Shown: piece after piece, positions 38,832 to 49,897 of the stretch
Layout of the letters: every line of letters starts with the position of its first letter
Position numbering within the stretch: the first letter of the stretch is position 1
NCBI GenBank assembly: GCA_023853785.1
Contig: JAJIRX010000667.1
Coordinates: 186,001-250,000, forward strand
Origin: Psilocybe azurescens
Taxonomy: Eukaryota; Basidiomycota; Agaricomycetes; Agaricales; Agrocybaceae
Length of the DNA stretch: 64,000 nt
Reading direction: 5' to 3'
The notes under the pieces: model-generated
What the model was told of the DNA's origin: nothing
Database searches by the model: none
Seen by the model: the letters and a program-made list of their open reading frames with translations, nothing else
Made by a program: the position numbers and the translations under genes

Positions 38832-39355
38832 GCACGACCGCCGCGGTCGCATTTATTACCACATAAATAGGCTTACAGTTCAGGCTAGAGTGGGGATGAT
38901 TTGGTATATTGAAAAGATACTGAAGTGATCGCCATTGTTCTAGCGGCTCGACGTGTGCTGTTTCCGCGAAACAGGTGAACAATGCGGGTATTTCAGGATG
39001 TGTGGGGAGGGTGATTCCGGGTGATAAATTTACTGAAAAAATTTGCTGTACTGTACGATCGCGAGTGACACCATATAGGCCGTAACATCCTATGGACCTA
39101 GAGGAGCGGATATGCCGTTAATGGGAATACTGAAAGGCAGGTCGAAACAGGTGCCTGGGGTGCCTAATACTTTGGCTAATAGTACTGACATAACGAGCCT
39201 GCAGGCAAAATGCGATGTGTATACGGCAAGACGGATCCAGAGGACCTATTAATTAACATATACTGCGCTGCATGATCGCCGTTGGTTCACGTTGATGCAT
39301 TATATCCTTATGGTCCTAGACAAAGAGCAATGGACGTGTCGTTATTTTGTATGTT
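38832..39355. repeat. Degenerate ~217-base tandem repeat, two to three copies
   Basis: Two copies are in register: CTGTACGATCGC at 39051 and CTGCATGATCGC at 39268, then CCTATGGACCTAGA at 39089 and CTTATGGTCCTAGA at about 39307, both pairs about 217 bases apart. A weaker third copy begins near 38832 (GCACGACCGC). Each is followed by a TATTGAAAA or ACTGAAA-like string. Much diverged; found by eye. Confidence 0.35.
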
Positions 39356-40033
39356 GAAAAAGTGGGTTGAGATCATCGTCTCTTTACACAGTGAAGGTCT
39401 CCATTGTCGTGGTTCATGAAGTGGTGAAGTGGCCAACAGTCTGCGGTATGGATGGGTCTTGCCGTTCCAGGGTTGGAGTGTACTTTCGACGCCGTGTATA
39501 ATCTTAATGTTTTGGGGTGTGGACTGCGGAGTACTTTAGAGTGCTATAACGAGAAAGCGTGTTTTGCCGTTTACTTGGAGTCCGGAGTCCCGGAAGGTTT
39601 TCTGGACCTCGGAAAGAAGCGACTGGGCAATGTTCTCTGGGGAAAAGGAGACCAAGAAAAATGGGGTTGATTGTCCCTGGATACATGGCAAATGCATACG
39701 GTCTCAAGGTTTGCGGTGGAAGGGAATGGAAGGCACGGGGACCCGGGACGCCATAAGCAACCCAAAGGTAAGGGTTTGATAACTGTCAAGAATTCATCAG
39801 TATGTCTACCAGTCCAATCATTAGTGTTTTAACGCCCTGGAAGTGATGCTTTTAAAATGTTTTGTCCTTCCAATTTCTACTGCTTTAATCGAGAAATACA
39901 TCAGCTCTAGTTTCTATTTCAAATGAACGGACTTTGGTTAATTTTAGCTCATTCAAGGCAGTAACAAAGGAACGTACAGTATGTCCCGCACTGGTTACAG
40001 CTAGGCCAGAGGAAATCTATCTTCCAACCCATT

Positions 40034-40347
40034 TCATGCCTCAGCTTCCCTCTCCGCAAGTGCCTTTTGCCGCCGTTCTCTCAGTTCTTCGCGCTTGTTG
40101 GCGAGAAGTTCGGTTGACCGCACATCCCATTTATGTGCGAGGTATCCACCAAATCCGAATGCGCCCATGGCTAACAGATGTCCTCCGGGGTCTGCGAAAA
40201 TGATGTTCAGTCGACAGCCCGTCACAAATGCGTTGAATAACAATGGGACGCACTTGCGTAGAGATTTCGGTTCTGAATGGAAAGTTGTCCCATTCTCGCG
40301 GCAAGACCGACAAATGAGAAGCCAACGACGGTGGAGAGTAATGGCAT
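40034..40347 (-). CDS. Small membrane protein, possibly a mitochondrial respiratory-chain accessory subunit
   Basis: Two-exon gene of about 83 residues. The start at 40347 gives MPLLSTVVGFSFVGLAARMG; an intron with donor GTGCGT and acceptor TTTCGCAG joins NLYA to NPGGHLLAMGAFGFGGYLAHKWD. The N-terminal half and the Gly-rich middle are hydrophobic (two possible helices), and the C-terminus is a charged helix (TELLANKREELRERRQKALAE). The layout of short hydrophobic segments plus a charged coiled tail resembles small accessory subunits of mitochondrial complex I or similar inner-membrane proteins, but I cannot name it with confidence. Splice sites and a clean frame support a real gene. It is divergent from the TPR gene, 234 bases between start codons. 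Confidence 0.6.
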
Positions 40348-40581
40348 TTTATGGTATTTATGGTATAAGGAATGCGGACAACGACGACGACAGGGACCAC
40401 AACAGCGAGAGGTTGTTCGGAGATTCGTGGTACAATTTGCCAAGCATGCGTATACAGATAGCACAGCCCCAGACGCGATAATAGCACCCCGCACTTTATA
40501 CCCACTTGACCATCGTACTTTTGTTCATCAACTCATCTCTTATCTTGTGTCTATCACTTCAACTGGACCATAAAACACGCA

Positions 40582-41635
40582 ATGGCTGACTCTTTATCCG
40601 ATATTCCATCAGCAACTGCCCAAAAACTTGCTACCGCTAAACAAAAGAAGGACACTGCGGACCAAGCTTTCAAACTAGGGAATGTGAAAGACGGTCAGCT
40701 TCACGCATCCACATGGCTAACATCGAGCTAACATCTGTGTAATAGCACTGAAATCGTATCATGAGGTGATCGCGTTGTTCCTCATCGTCTCGTTCCTCAC
40801 CACTGACACCACTGATTAAATCAGGCGCTCATGTACCTCCTAGGATTGGACAAGTAAGTCGGCTCCCTATGTTCTATAACGACTAATTAACATGTTTTTA
40901 TGGATAGAAACGCGTTGCAGAGTATTGGCATCTCATCCAGACCTGCTGAGTCGTCTTCGGATCCTACTAAAGCAGCGGCAGCCAAGGAAAAAACTGAGGT
41001 TTGTTATATCGTACTGAGAAAATCCGTATGGGCTCATTTTTATGATGAAAGGTCGATGAAATTCTTGAGAAGATCTATGCCAATATGTCTGCATGCCATT
41101 TAAAGAACCAAAACTGGAAGAGGGCGGTTGAAACAGCAGACAAGGTAAGTCGATTACGAAACGCGGTACCATTTTTGGCGCGCACTTGTATTGATGATGT
41201 ATCTCAGGCATTGGCAAAGAACGAAAACAATTACAAGGCTATGTTCCGCAAAGGGAAGGGGTTGGGCGAACAAGGCTTTTTCGACAAGGCTCTCAAGATT
41301 CTTGAAGATCTCAAAACAAAGAACCCAACAGGTATTGACAAGAATACGATTAATCGTTATCGATAATCTGTACTGACGACTCGCTTAGACGGTCCATTGG
41401 TTGACCAAGAGATTGCTAGGTTGCGTGCCATCGACGACGAGCGGGAACGAGTTCACAAAAAGAAGATGAAGGGTATGAACACGTGCCTCTTAATCGTCTT
41501 TCGGACATGCATATGTTGACTGCATTTACAGGTTTCCTTAACAAAGCCGAGAAGAAGGGCGAAGCATTGTTTGATGACGATTCCGCGGTACCAAGGGATA
41601 TCAAAGGTAGCTTCATTGAAGAAGTGACTGATTAA
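40582..41635 (+). CDS. TPR-repeat protein (co-chaperone/FKBP-tail like)
   Basis: Soluble tetratricopeptide-repeat protein of about 220 residues. It begins MADSLSDIPSATAQKLATAK. The first TPR helix pair is DTADQAFKLGNVKDALKSYHEAL, spread over three small exons; the second is KIYANMSACHLKNQNWKRAVETADKAL; the third is NYKAMFRKGKGLGEQGFFDKALKIL. The arrangement matches TPR tails of FKBP-type or Hsp90 co-chaperone proteins, without any isomerase domain here. A charged linker (DDERERVHKKKMKGFL) and a short acidic tail (SFIEEVTD) end it. At least six introns, all GT-AG, one frame. It could bind Hsp70/Hsp90 C-terminal peptides, but I did not verify the carboxylate-clamp residues. Confidence 0.85.
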
Positions 41636-41893
41636 TCGGAATTCCTGGGAAATTCTTTTGGATATTCTTAGTTTCATCTGCTGTCCTGTCGCTTTGCACC
41701 ATCTGTATTTATATCCTAGTTATCTTCATATTCCCGACATCCTCATTGCTGGAACTGGTCCTCTACATTCTGGCGCTCGTAGCACCTGTAATACAATATT
41801 CTTGACGACCAAACCAAGTTCTTCAGAGAAACCTTCTTGAATTCATCCTGAAGTTGCTCTGTTGTTTATTGTTCACTTGCATTTACCTTTCCA

Positions 41894-43280
41894 TCACGTC
41901 AAGCTGACGACTTCTTTGTTGACAAAAACATCTACGTCGAATCCTCCCTCGGGTTGTTTGACGACACCAGCCTTCTCAAGGACGCTGTTATTGAAACAAT
42001 TATTTCGTTGTCTTAGCCCATGGCGACCTAACCATACCTAACAGTGTCCGTTATAACCTTAGTGGGGATTTCTGAGCAACTCTGTGGGTACTTGACGGTC
42101 TTTAACCAAGCCTTAAAGGGGGCGTTATCTTCTGCGCTTTAGGCTTCACGGATCCATAGATTCATACCTCGATGTCTTCCTTGGGATATCCGAATTTCTC
42201 TTCAATAAAAGCAACATTTTTGGTTGATCTTGATTCGTCTGAGTCGAACTGTTTAACGAAAGTCGATAGGCCATTGAGGAAAGCTTTGGCTTCCCGTGAG
42301 CCTGCTCGCACGGGATGGGCAGCAATCAGCCATGATGGCCAAGGAGTTGGCACAGAACCAATCTAAATTGCTCAACATCGTTTTTGTAAATATATATGTT
42401 GGAGCTACTCACAAAACGAGCTTCTCCAGCGTCAACGAAAGGCTTAGTTGTGAACCATTCCCACATAAAGGCGCTTGTGGATCCATCATTTACTGAATCA
42501 AGAAGGCCGCGAATATCGTTGTTCACTAGATTTGACGAGTCACTCCCATAGACTGAACGCCAGTGGTAATCGCTTCTTACCTTGGAATTTCAGGTCATCT
42601 GTTGGCCATCCTTGCTGGAGGGCCATAACGTATGCCATTGTATAGCTTCCACTATTTATTGCATCAAAACTTGTCTCAAGGATGAAACGAGATTAGAAAA
42701 GACATCGACCTTCCGTATCTAGAGATCCCCACAGTCGTATCCTTCAAGTCAGAAATACTGTTGTACTTTGACTTGGTTCCTGTGATCACTGCCCTAATAG
42801 TCGAAGTGCCATTTATAAGTCAGTAAGAATCTTTGGTTGCAAACTGTCAAAGCCATACCAATTCAATGGGGTCGAAACGAAGCTTCCTACTAGTTTATAT
42901 GCTGTTGATCCATTTGCAATACCAGTTATGAGGGGATCCGTTAGTGCTCTGCATAGATTGGTGTGAGGTTATAGTATCGAGTCCTTGCGGTCCGCAAACG
43001 AAGCGTACATTGCGATGTCGATTTCATCGTTGGTCAATCGCGTGATTAACTGTCCCGTTCCGCCTGGCTCAAAAAGCTGAGTATGTAAAATCAGTTAACG
43101 TTAAATTTGACTCACTGGGGCATTCTACAAGGGTAAACGTTTTGCCTGCATCCTCTTCGGCGAATTGGAGAAGAGGACTAGAAAAGTGTTCTCGGACTGA
43201 TGGCATGTCACAAAAGTTTAATAGGGATTACTATAGAAAACCTGGCGAATTAACTTGCCGTATCCAATTCTAAGAGGCAT
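41894..43280 (-). CDS. Ca3427-like periplasmic-binding-protein-fold protein
   Basis: Cytosolic fungal protein with a type II periplasmic binding protein fold, like Candida Ca3427; ligand unknown. The start at 43280 reads MPLRIGY; a GC-AG intron (donor GCAAGT) then joins to VREHFSSPLLQFAEED, which restores the family's GYxxEHFSxPL start. Further exons give ECPSGTGQLITRLTNDEIDIA, ALTDPLITGIANGS, STPLNWAVITGTKSKY, LKDTTVGISRYGSGSY, VNNDIRGLLDSVNDGSTSAFMW with EWFTTKPFVDAGEA, and WPSWLIAAHP. It ends VDVFVNKEVVSLT. No signal peptide, in contrast to bacterial relatives. Nine or so introns, all in frame. Head-to-head with TERT (294 bases between start codons). Related bacterial proteins bind taurine- or nitrate-like ligands, but that cannot be transferred here. 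Confidence 0.8.
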
Positions 43281-43574
43281 ATTGTGCTTTCAGAGGGGAA
43301 GTATGTAGTAGCTGAGAGAGAGGTGGGTGGTCACCAATCTTATCACTCAGCGGCCTTGTCAGCTTGATCTAATCTTAGATTCTTACCAAATGTAACATGA
43401 TGCGAAATGTCACCCCCGTGATTAGTATGTAACGTATTCTGGTCAATGCTTGTGACAGGTTCTCAAAGTTGACTGTTCAGTGCTATCAAGCTTTCTGTCC
43501 TTACAGCCATCGAGGGTTTCCGTACTCTGGAACCACCAATTGCACATGCCTGAATTGAAATTCGAATCCTTAAC
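43281..43574. promoter_or_regulatory. Shared TERT / Ca3427-like promoter region
   Basis: 294 bases between two divergent start codons, so both promoters should lie here. I see no strong TATA box. Any co-regulation is inferred from geometry only. Confidence 0.5.
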
Positions 43575-46500
43575 ATGTCGACATCCGACGACTTTCCTCC
43601 CTCAGTTGCAATCTTGAAGATGTACTATGGCTGCGTAAAGAACCTACAGAGCTATTTGACGAGCATCTTGGCAGTTTCTGATAACCAATTTGACTCTCAG
43701 GAGCTTATTAGAAGCGACTACGATTCACAAGGCTACATCGACCTTTTAAAATCTTCATATATTGGAGCCAAGGATTTCAAGTTACTCAGGAAATTTCAAA
43801 TCTCTGACCAGCAACTTGACATGCGAGAGGTATAGTTCTCCAGAACTCTGTCTCCACGGCTTTTATGTCATTCTGACTGTAACTTAGCTCCTTGATAATG
43901 CCCAAGAACGAATATTCAGAGAAAGACGGGGCAAGAACATCATTACCTCTGGCTATCGACTTGTAAGCAATAAATTCTGAGAGAACCGTGCTGCTGGCAG
44001 TTTAAACGCATTCTAGGCATCACACGCCAACGATAACGGAAAGAAGGGGATGGCACGGATGGGGATTACCAATTACTTTTTAAACACCGTCATAACTGCG
44101 TTTCAAGCGCCAGAATGGGAAACTTTACTCTCTCGGTGAGGGTTTTCAATTTTCTGTATAAAATCCTTAAAACTGAAACATATATACGCTACCAGCATTG
44201 GTGAAGATGCAATGATACATCTCCTCACGGAGACTTCGATATTTGTCTCTTTGCCTAATGGATGTTTATGTCAACTGGCAGGGGAACCATTAATAAACGT
44301 TGTGCTGCCAGTGCATGATGCAGGATTTCAGCATGCAACGGATGCAACGAAATTGGAAAGAAAGAGATTAAACGAAGACTCCGCAGATGTCCAGGATGAA
44401 AGGCCCGCGAAACGGCCCAAACTCGATTTGACTGGGCGTCTTCTAAGAGTACCAAAACGTCTTCCTGGAAAAGCGTGCGCCCAATTGTCACCACAGTAGC
44501 AGAATATTCTTACCTAGACTTTTTCAGCATTACCCCTGTCGATATCTCTTTCACTCGCTTCAGACTTTTCTATTCGAGGCCCGAGTACATCCCCAATACT
44601 AGACGTATTATAGTTGGTTTACCCTTGAAGCGTTAGTTGGCACAGTCCTTCTCTAAATCTCTCCTAATCCCTATTTCTTAGATGTTCTCAATCAGATGCA
44701 TCCTTCGTACACGTGTAATTCGAAGTACGACGAAAAGTCTACCACTGTGGATGATCCACGCCTCAGCGCAGAGAGATCTCGAAAGCTTTCCAAGTACATA
44801 TTCGCACGTCAATACGGCTTGCTAAATCCCTTCCATTCCACGGGTGGCTCTTCGTCTCTCTACGGAGACTATCTTGACCGAGAGCTAGAAATCAAGGTAT
44901 GTATCGCTATTTCCGGTATATATCGTTGGCCTTACGTTTGAGAAGACTGCAGGACCTTGTAAAACACCAAAACGACTTAAAGATATTCTGCCAATTCTCG
45001 AAAAGTTGATCAAGCGCCATTCCAGATGTGGATATATACCCCTCCGAGATCGAGCGTGCCCTTCTAAGGTCCGTTTGTCCTATACAACGGTCATGAAATG
45101 CCAGACCTTACCTGTCTCGTAGATCCAAACCACTGGCTCCAATGACTTCGAGAGCAGTGTCATTCTGGTAAACTAGCTACATCAGTGTCTATTCAAAGGT
45201 CTGACATCTACCATAGGAAATGATGTCCGAAAATTCCATACAACTGAAGTCGCAAATCTCGTTTGGTCTAGGCAATATCTCCTTGGACTCCTCTGGCAAA
45301 CCTATTGCTGGTCTCGGACTAACGCAAGCAAAAAACCATGCCAAGCAAAAACCCCGGTTTGTTGAATTTGCCTGCAGCCCACACAAGGTATGTCGTCTGG
45401 ATTATAGTATCCAGTGACAACCCATGAAATGTGTCCGTGATTTCTTAGGTTTTTCGTTATGTCGCTCTAGTCACACAAGCTGTTATCCCAAGAACCTTTT
45501 GGGGGTCGGAAGCCAACTTGAAACTTGTTCTCGGCTGTAAGTACATATATCTTCTTTCCTTCTTGACTGGCGGGGACTTACGATTATCAAAGACGTGAAG
45601 GAGTTTATAAATGGACGAAGATACGAGACATTCAATTTAAACCATGTCTTGCAGAATTTTAGTACAACAGCTTGTGACTGGCTCATTCCTCCGGGGCTAG
45701 GTGCCCAGCAGCAAAGCAGAGTATCTGTCTCCGATTCTTTGAAACGTCGCGAACTATTGGAAGACTTCTTGTTTTGGTATTTCGATTCCTTCGTTTTGCC
45801 ATTAATCAAGGTACGCGCTCTCCTCAACTTCACCATCTAGTTTGATCTGACGATGCATGCATCAGACCACATTTTATGTGACAGATTCGTCTGCTTTCCG
45901 TAACAAAGTTTTGTACTTCAGGCATGACGATTGGGCCACTTTATGCGCCCCTCTGATTGAGAGGTTGACATCCGTTACATTCGAGAAACTGACGGATGTG
46001 CGTTTTCCCTACCTTTATGCTGGAGTCAATCTTATTTCCTCTCTTTCAGGATGAAGCAGCTAGTATTCTGCGACAGCGCAAATTGGGGTTCTCCTTCGTT
46101 AGACTTTTACCGAAAGAAACAGGTGTTAGGCCAATCGTGAATCTTCGAAGGAGAAAAGCTGCGACCAAGGTAAGCTTCTCACATTGTACCTGCTAATCTC
46201 AGTTGATTGAATTTTCCGTAGGGCTCGTATGGCGGAGAACAGTCCATCAACCAAATTCTTCAAGCTGCTTTCAGCATTTTGACTTATGAACGAGTGCGCA
46301 TTATAGTCGCTCAGGTAGTGCTTACAGAATTGGGCTCTAATAGTTTTCACCGTCTCCAGACCAATCAGCCTAAACTTCTTGGGGCTTCAATCTTCAGCCC
46401 TGATGACATATACTTGAACCTAAAGAAACTTAAAGCAGCCCTTCCAAAGGACGTAAATGGAGCTTTGTACGTTGATGCTTGTCCTCAAAGGTACAGGCAG

Positions 46501-48293
46501 GTATTGAATTCTTCTCTAGGCCCAAACTCTATTTTGTGAAGCTGGACGTACAAGCTTGCTTCGACACAATCGATCAAACGAAGTTATTGCAAGTTTTGCG
46601 CCAGCTTATATCAGAGGTACTTGACCTTTTGTATTCGACCTGCCAAAAAAAAGCCTCACATCGTTGTAGGATGTCTACATGATGCAGAAATACGGAGATA
46701 TACGTTCATGGGGCGATAAGGTCAAAAGAACATTCGTCAAGAAGGCAGTCCCTGAAGGTAGGACTGCATCACATTTGACCACTATCTACTAAATATTTGT
46801 ACATAGATGATCATCCTCATTTCCTGCGTTATGCCGCAGACTTGGCTGGTACACTTCGGAACATCATTTTCGTCGATCAGGTAGCAGTGATAACTTTTCA
46901 ACGGTTGCATTGACTGACATAGAACAGGTGGTTTACCCTTTATCTAAGAAACAAGAAGTTCTCCAGCTCCTCGAAGAGCATATAACGGAGAACATTGTCA
47001 AGGTAACCTTCTCTTTAGCTTAGTCTGACTGATCGAATTTTAACACTTTATTACTTTCATTTAGTTAGGTTCCAAATATTATCGTCAAATGGTCGGCATC
47101 CCCCAGGGATCTATTCTCTCTACGATTCTTTGCTCTTTCTTTTACGGGGATCTCGAAAAGAAGTTTACAAAGTATATGAAAGACCCCCAGAGCGTAAGCA
47201 CGTCGAATTTTTCCTATGACCATCACCTAACAACACTGCAGACTCTTCTCCGACTCATCGATGATTACTTGTTCATCACGACAAGCCTTGATGCGGCCTT
47301 AAGTTTCCTGAACATGATGAAGAAGGGTTCGCATCGTATACAATATGACATGCATCGCCGTTGACGTTTGTTTCTAGGTCATCCGGAATATGGATGTTTC
47401 ATCGCACAAGATAAAACCTTGACTAATTTTGAGCCCGGCGACCATATGCTCAATGTATTAGATCCAAATAAAAAGGTGCGTTGCCAGAGTTAAAGAAATC
47501 TGTTTTTCTCAAACATTACATCATCATTAAGCCTTTCCTTGGTGCGGCCTTTCGATCGGAATGCAAGATTTATCGGTCACTGTCGATTACAGTCGATACC
47601 ATGGAAGTGGTATGTGATTCGCCAATTACTTTCAGATGTTGGAAATTCAAGAGCGAATAAGCAGGGATCGGAAATACGCTAACTGTTGACAGAGGCCGGC
47701 GCCCTGGCGCTTCTTTCAGTAACAAGCTGCTCTTGTACGTCTAGCGGCGACCTGAATGTTGAAATTGTCTATTTGTGCTGATGTGCCGCAATCTTCCAGA
47801 TTGGCGAAAGCAAAGAGCCACGCGATATTCTCTGATCCAGAGCTGAACAGCAGCCACGTCGTGTACTTGAACATCTATCAGAATCTGCTCTTGACAGCGA
47901 TAAAGATGAATGCATATCTTTCAGATTTGGGCGAGGGTGGAAACAAAAATACAGCCTTCCTGCGCAGTAAGTTCAAACGCGGTTAAGTCATTCAAGAGTA
48001 TGGTCGCTGATGTGCTTTCTATGTATAAAGATGTCATCCAGAAGACAATCGTGTATAATTATACCACCGTTCGAATGAATGCCCGGCGTAAAGGAGACCA
48101 AAGTCATGGTACCAGCTCAGAAATTCACAGAGGGGCTGTGGTCTGGTGAGTCGCGCCCGCCATTTATATCTCGAACAAAGCAGTGAACCATAAGAATGGC
48201 TTTCTTGGCAGGCTCGGCAATCATGCATTCCACTACATCCTGAGCCGGACACCCCAAAAATACCGAGCTCTGGTTATATGGCTTGATTTTTGA
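43575..48293 (+). CDS. TERT: Telomerase reverse transcriptase (TERT)
   Basis: Catalytic subunit that adds telomere repeats, copying its RNA template. Domains in order: TEN-like N-terminus from MSTSDDFPPSVAILKMYY; FYSRPEYIPNTRRIIVGLPL (about 44560-44630); KYIFARQYGLLNPFH; a CP-like block (LKDILPILEKLIKRHSRCGY, about 44980); the QFP-like block (AVIPRTFWGSEANLKLVL, ACDWLIPPG); T motif FYVTDSSAFRNKVLYFRHDD (about 45860); RT motif 1-2 FSFVRLLPKETGVRPIVNL; motif A FVKLDVQACFDTID (about 46540, catalytic Asp); B' MVGIPQGSILSTIL (about 47090); motif C LIDDYLF (about 47254, the two catalytic Asp); then the C-terminal extension ending WLGNHAFHYIL...VIWLDF. All catalytic residues are present. Many short introns. 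One frame break is at 44434-44436 (GGG one short); another change is near 47965. The join just before motif A is ambiguous. Confidence 0.95.
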
Positions 48294-48627
48294 AATGAGG
48301 CGGATGAAGGGTAGATCGTACCACCATCGGTTCAAAGGCTTGGTGAGCGAAGGGCAGCAGGGACTTGCTCAGATCATGCGCTGAGCTTGGCACATGTATG
48401 GGGGCACATCGAAGGGTGCTTTGTCAAATGGACGGGGCTCACGTGATGAAGGCGCGTCCGGATGATTAAGACCCGGATGCACTTTTGAGGGCGTGGGTAC
48501 TATTAGTATTACAAGTCTCGTTGATGTCGGGCCCGACCCAGGTCAACTCGGACAAAGAATTTGAACTGGGCACCTGAAATTTATACTTTATCCACACTCA
48601 CGATCACGCCTCGGGTAGCTCCTTTCC
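48294..48627. other. Spacer between TERT and glutathione peroxidase
   Basis: 334 bases between tandem + strand genes. It must contain the TERT 3' UTR and the peroxidase promoter. A GGGCTCACGTGATG E-box-like CACGTG lies at about 48439-48444, a plausible bHLH/bZIP site. Confidence 0.4.
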
Positions 48628-49509
48628 ATGCGATTGCTCAGCACTACTTTCCGGACTTGTATAAATACACATAACTTAAGTCGCAACAGTTCTTCACTAC
48701 AATCGCTCCTCTTCGTTACACGCTCCATACCATCTCCTTCGCTCCTGTCTCGCCTCTCTTACACCACAATGGCTACCACTGGATTCTACTCGCTGAAAGC
48801 TGAGCTCCCCGGAGGCAAGACCTACGACTTTGCCGATCTTAAAGGCAAAACTGTTCTGATTGTCAATACGGCGTCCAAATGGTGCGTAGTGGCGATCTAC
48901 ATTCCTAGCTCCTTGTGCTGATCTGCGATTGTAGTGGCTTTACACCCCAATACAAAGGTATGCAATGGCACCACGACTTGAATGGTATGAACGTAAGGCT
49001 AAATCTCTATCTCCCCTAGGTCTCCAGGATTTGCATGAGAAGTACAAGGACCAGGGCCTAGTGATCCTCGGCTTCCCCCTGCAATCAAGTGCGTTCTCAT
49101 TCTGCCTAGCGTTCTTTGTGTGTCAATATCACTATGCTGACATCATACTGCCATCCCTCTAGTTTGGTGGCCAAGAACCCGCAGACGATGATGGCATCCA
49201 GGAGTTCTGCACGCTCAACCACGGCGTCACCTTCCCATTGATGAAGAAGTCAGACGTCAACGGCGACAATACCAACGAAGTGTACAAGTGGCTCAAAGGC
49301 GAGAAATCTGGCCTCCTAGGCCTCACGCGCATCAAGGTCTGTTACACATCTATCTTCCTCCCAGCGTGACAGTTGTACTCAACATTATCATTTATTATTA
49401 GTGGAACTTCGAGAAGTTCTTGGTCGACAAGAATGGAAACGTCGTCCAGCGATGGGCATCCACCACCACGCCTTCGGCCATCGGTGCTGAAGTCGCAAAG
49501 ATCCTCTGA
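48628..49509 (+). CDS. GPX1: Glutathione peroxidase (Cys-type, GPx/Hyr1)
   Basis: Thiol peroxidase that reduces H2O2 and lipid peroxides, in fungi usually with thioredoxin. Two in-frame starts: 48628 ([13 protein letters not shown], Arg/Ser-rich, presequence-like) and 48769 ([15 protein letters not shown], the usual cytosolic start). The peroxidatic Cys is in TASKCGFTPQYK, its codon split by the first intron (GTGCGT donor). Then come [28 protein letters not shown] (catalytic Gln; the resolving Cys lies later in family alignments), [11 protein letters not shown] and [13 protein letters not shown] (catalytic Trp/Asn). It ends AEVAKIL. The CCCCC at 49075-49079 is one C too long: CCCC would read GFPCNQ straight into the splice site. 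Dual mitochondrial/cytosolic targeting is inferred from the two starts. Confidence 0.95.
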
Positions 49510-49897
49510 CTAGAAGATGGCAAATCCGATGGAGGGACGGCCAAATTGTGATGTGCGACTCAATGTATGATATCTACATAATGGAAATATATTTATTATC
49601 AGTCTGGAGAAATGATCCATGGACGTGAGTGATTGTAGTGGACCTGAAATACAGGACAATACATCGAAAATCTATCGATTTTGGGCGCTTAACTGGCAGT
49701 CAAAGTAGTCGCCTACTTCGGTGAACTATTTGTTACCGCCTTGACGTCGCTTATACTGAATGCGCGGATCATAACCAATAATGTCCTAACAACTCTCCAA
49801 AAGCAATTCAAAGGGTCCAGATATAATACTTGTTTAAATTATATATGTGGTCTGCAGTCCAACTCGATCCGCAAATCGACGAGTTGTTGACATCAGA
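49510..49897. other. Convergent 3' spacer
   Basis: 388 bases between convergent 3' ends of the peroxidase and the carrier-like gene. No gene seen. Confidence 0.5.

Larger units (their letters stand above)
36115..40033. other. 3.9-kb gene-poor block with pyrimidine-rich 36.7-38.45 kb segment
   Basis: No protein gene is recognisable over almost 4 kb, by far the largest gap. 36115-36700 holds a purine tract and a CAACAA-rich patch (about 36555-36590). From about 36700 to 38450 the + strand is dominated by C and T with few purine runs, giving open frames only through composition (for example 37324-37917, rich in Phe, Leu and Ser). The cleanest small ORF is 37923-38108 (MVQATEVCLPSLFT, true ATG), unsupported by any motif. 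From 38500 to 40000 the composition is mixed, with degenerate repeats. It may be a long non-coding transcript, a very long 5' leader, or promoter DNA. Confidence 0.5.

Noticed and set aside
43575..48293. RT motifs as a retrotransposon or retroviral element
   Set aside because: T motif, QFP/CP-like blocks, many spliceosomal introns and a TERT C-terminus identify telomerase. No RNase H, integrase or terminal repeats were seen.
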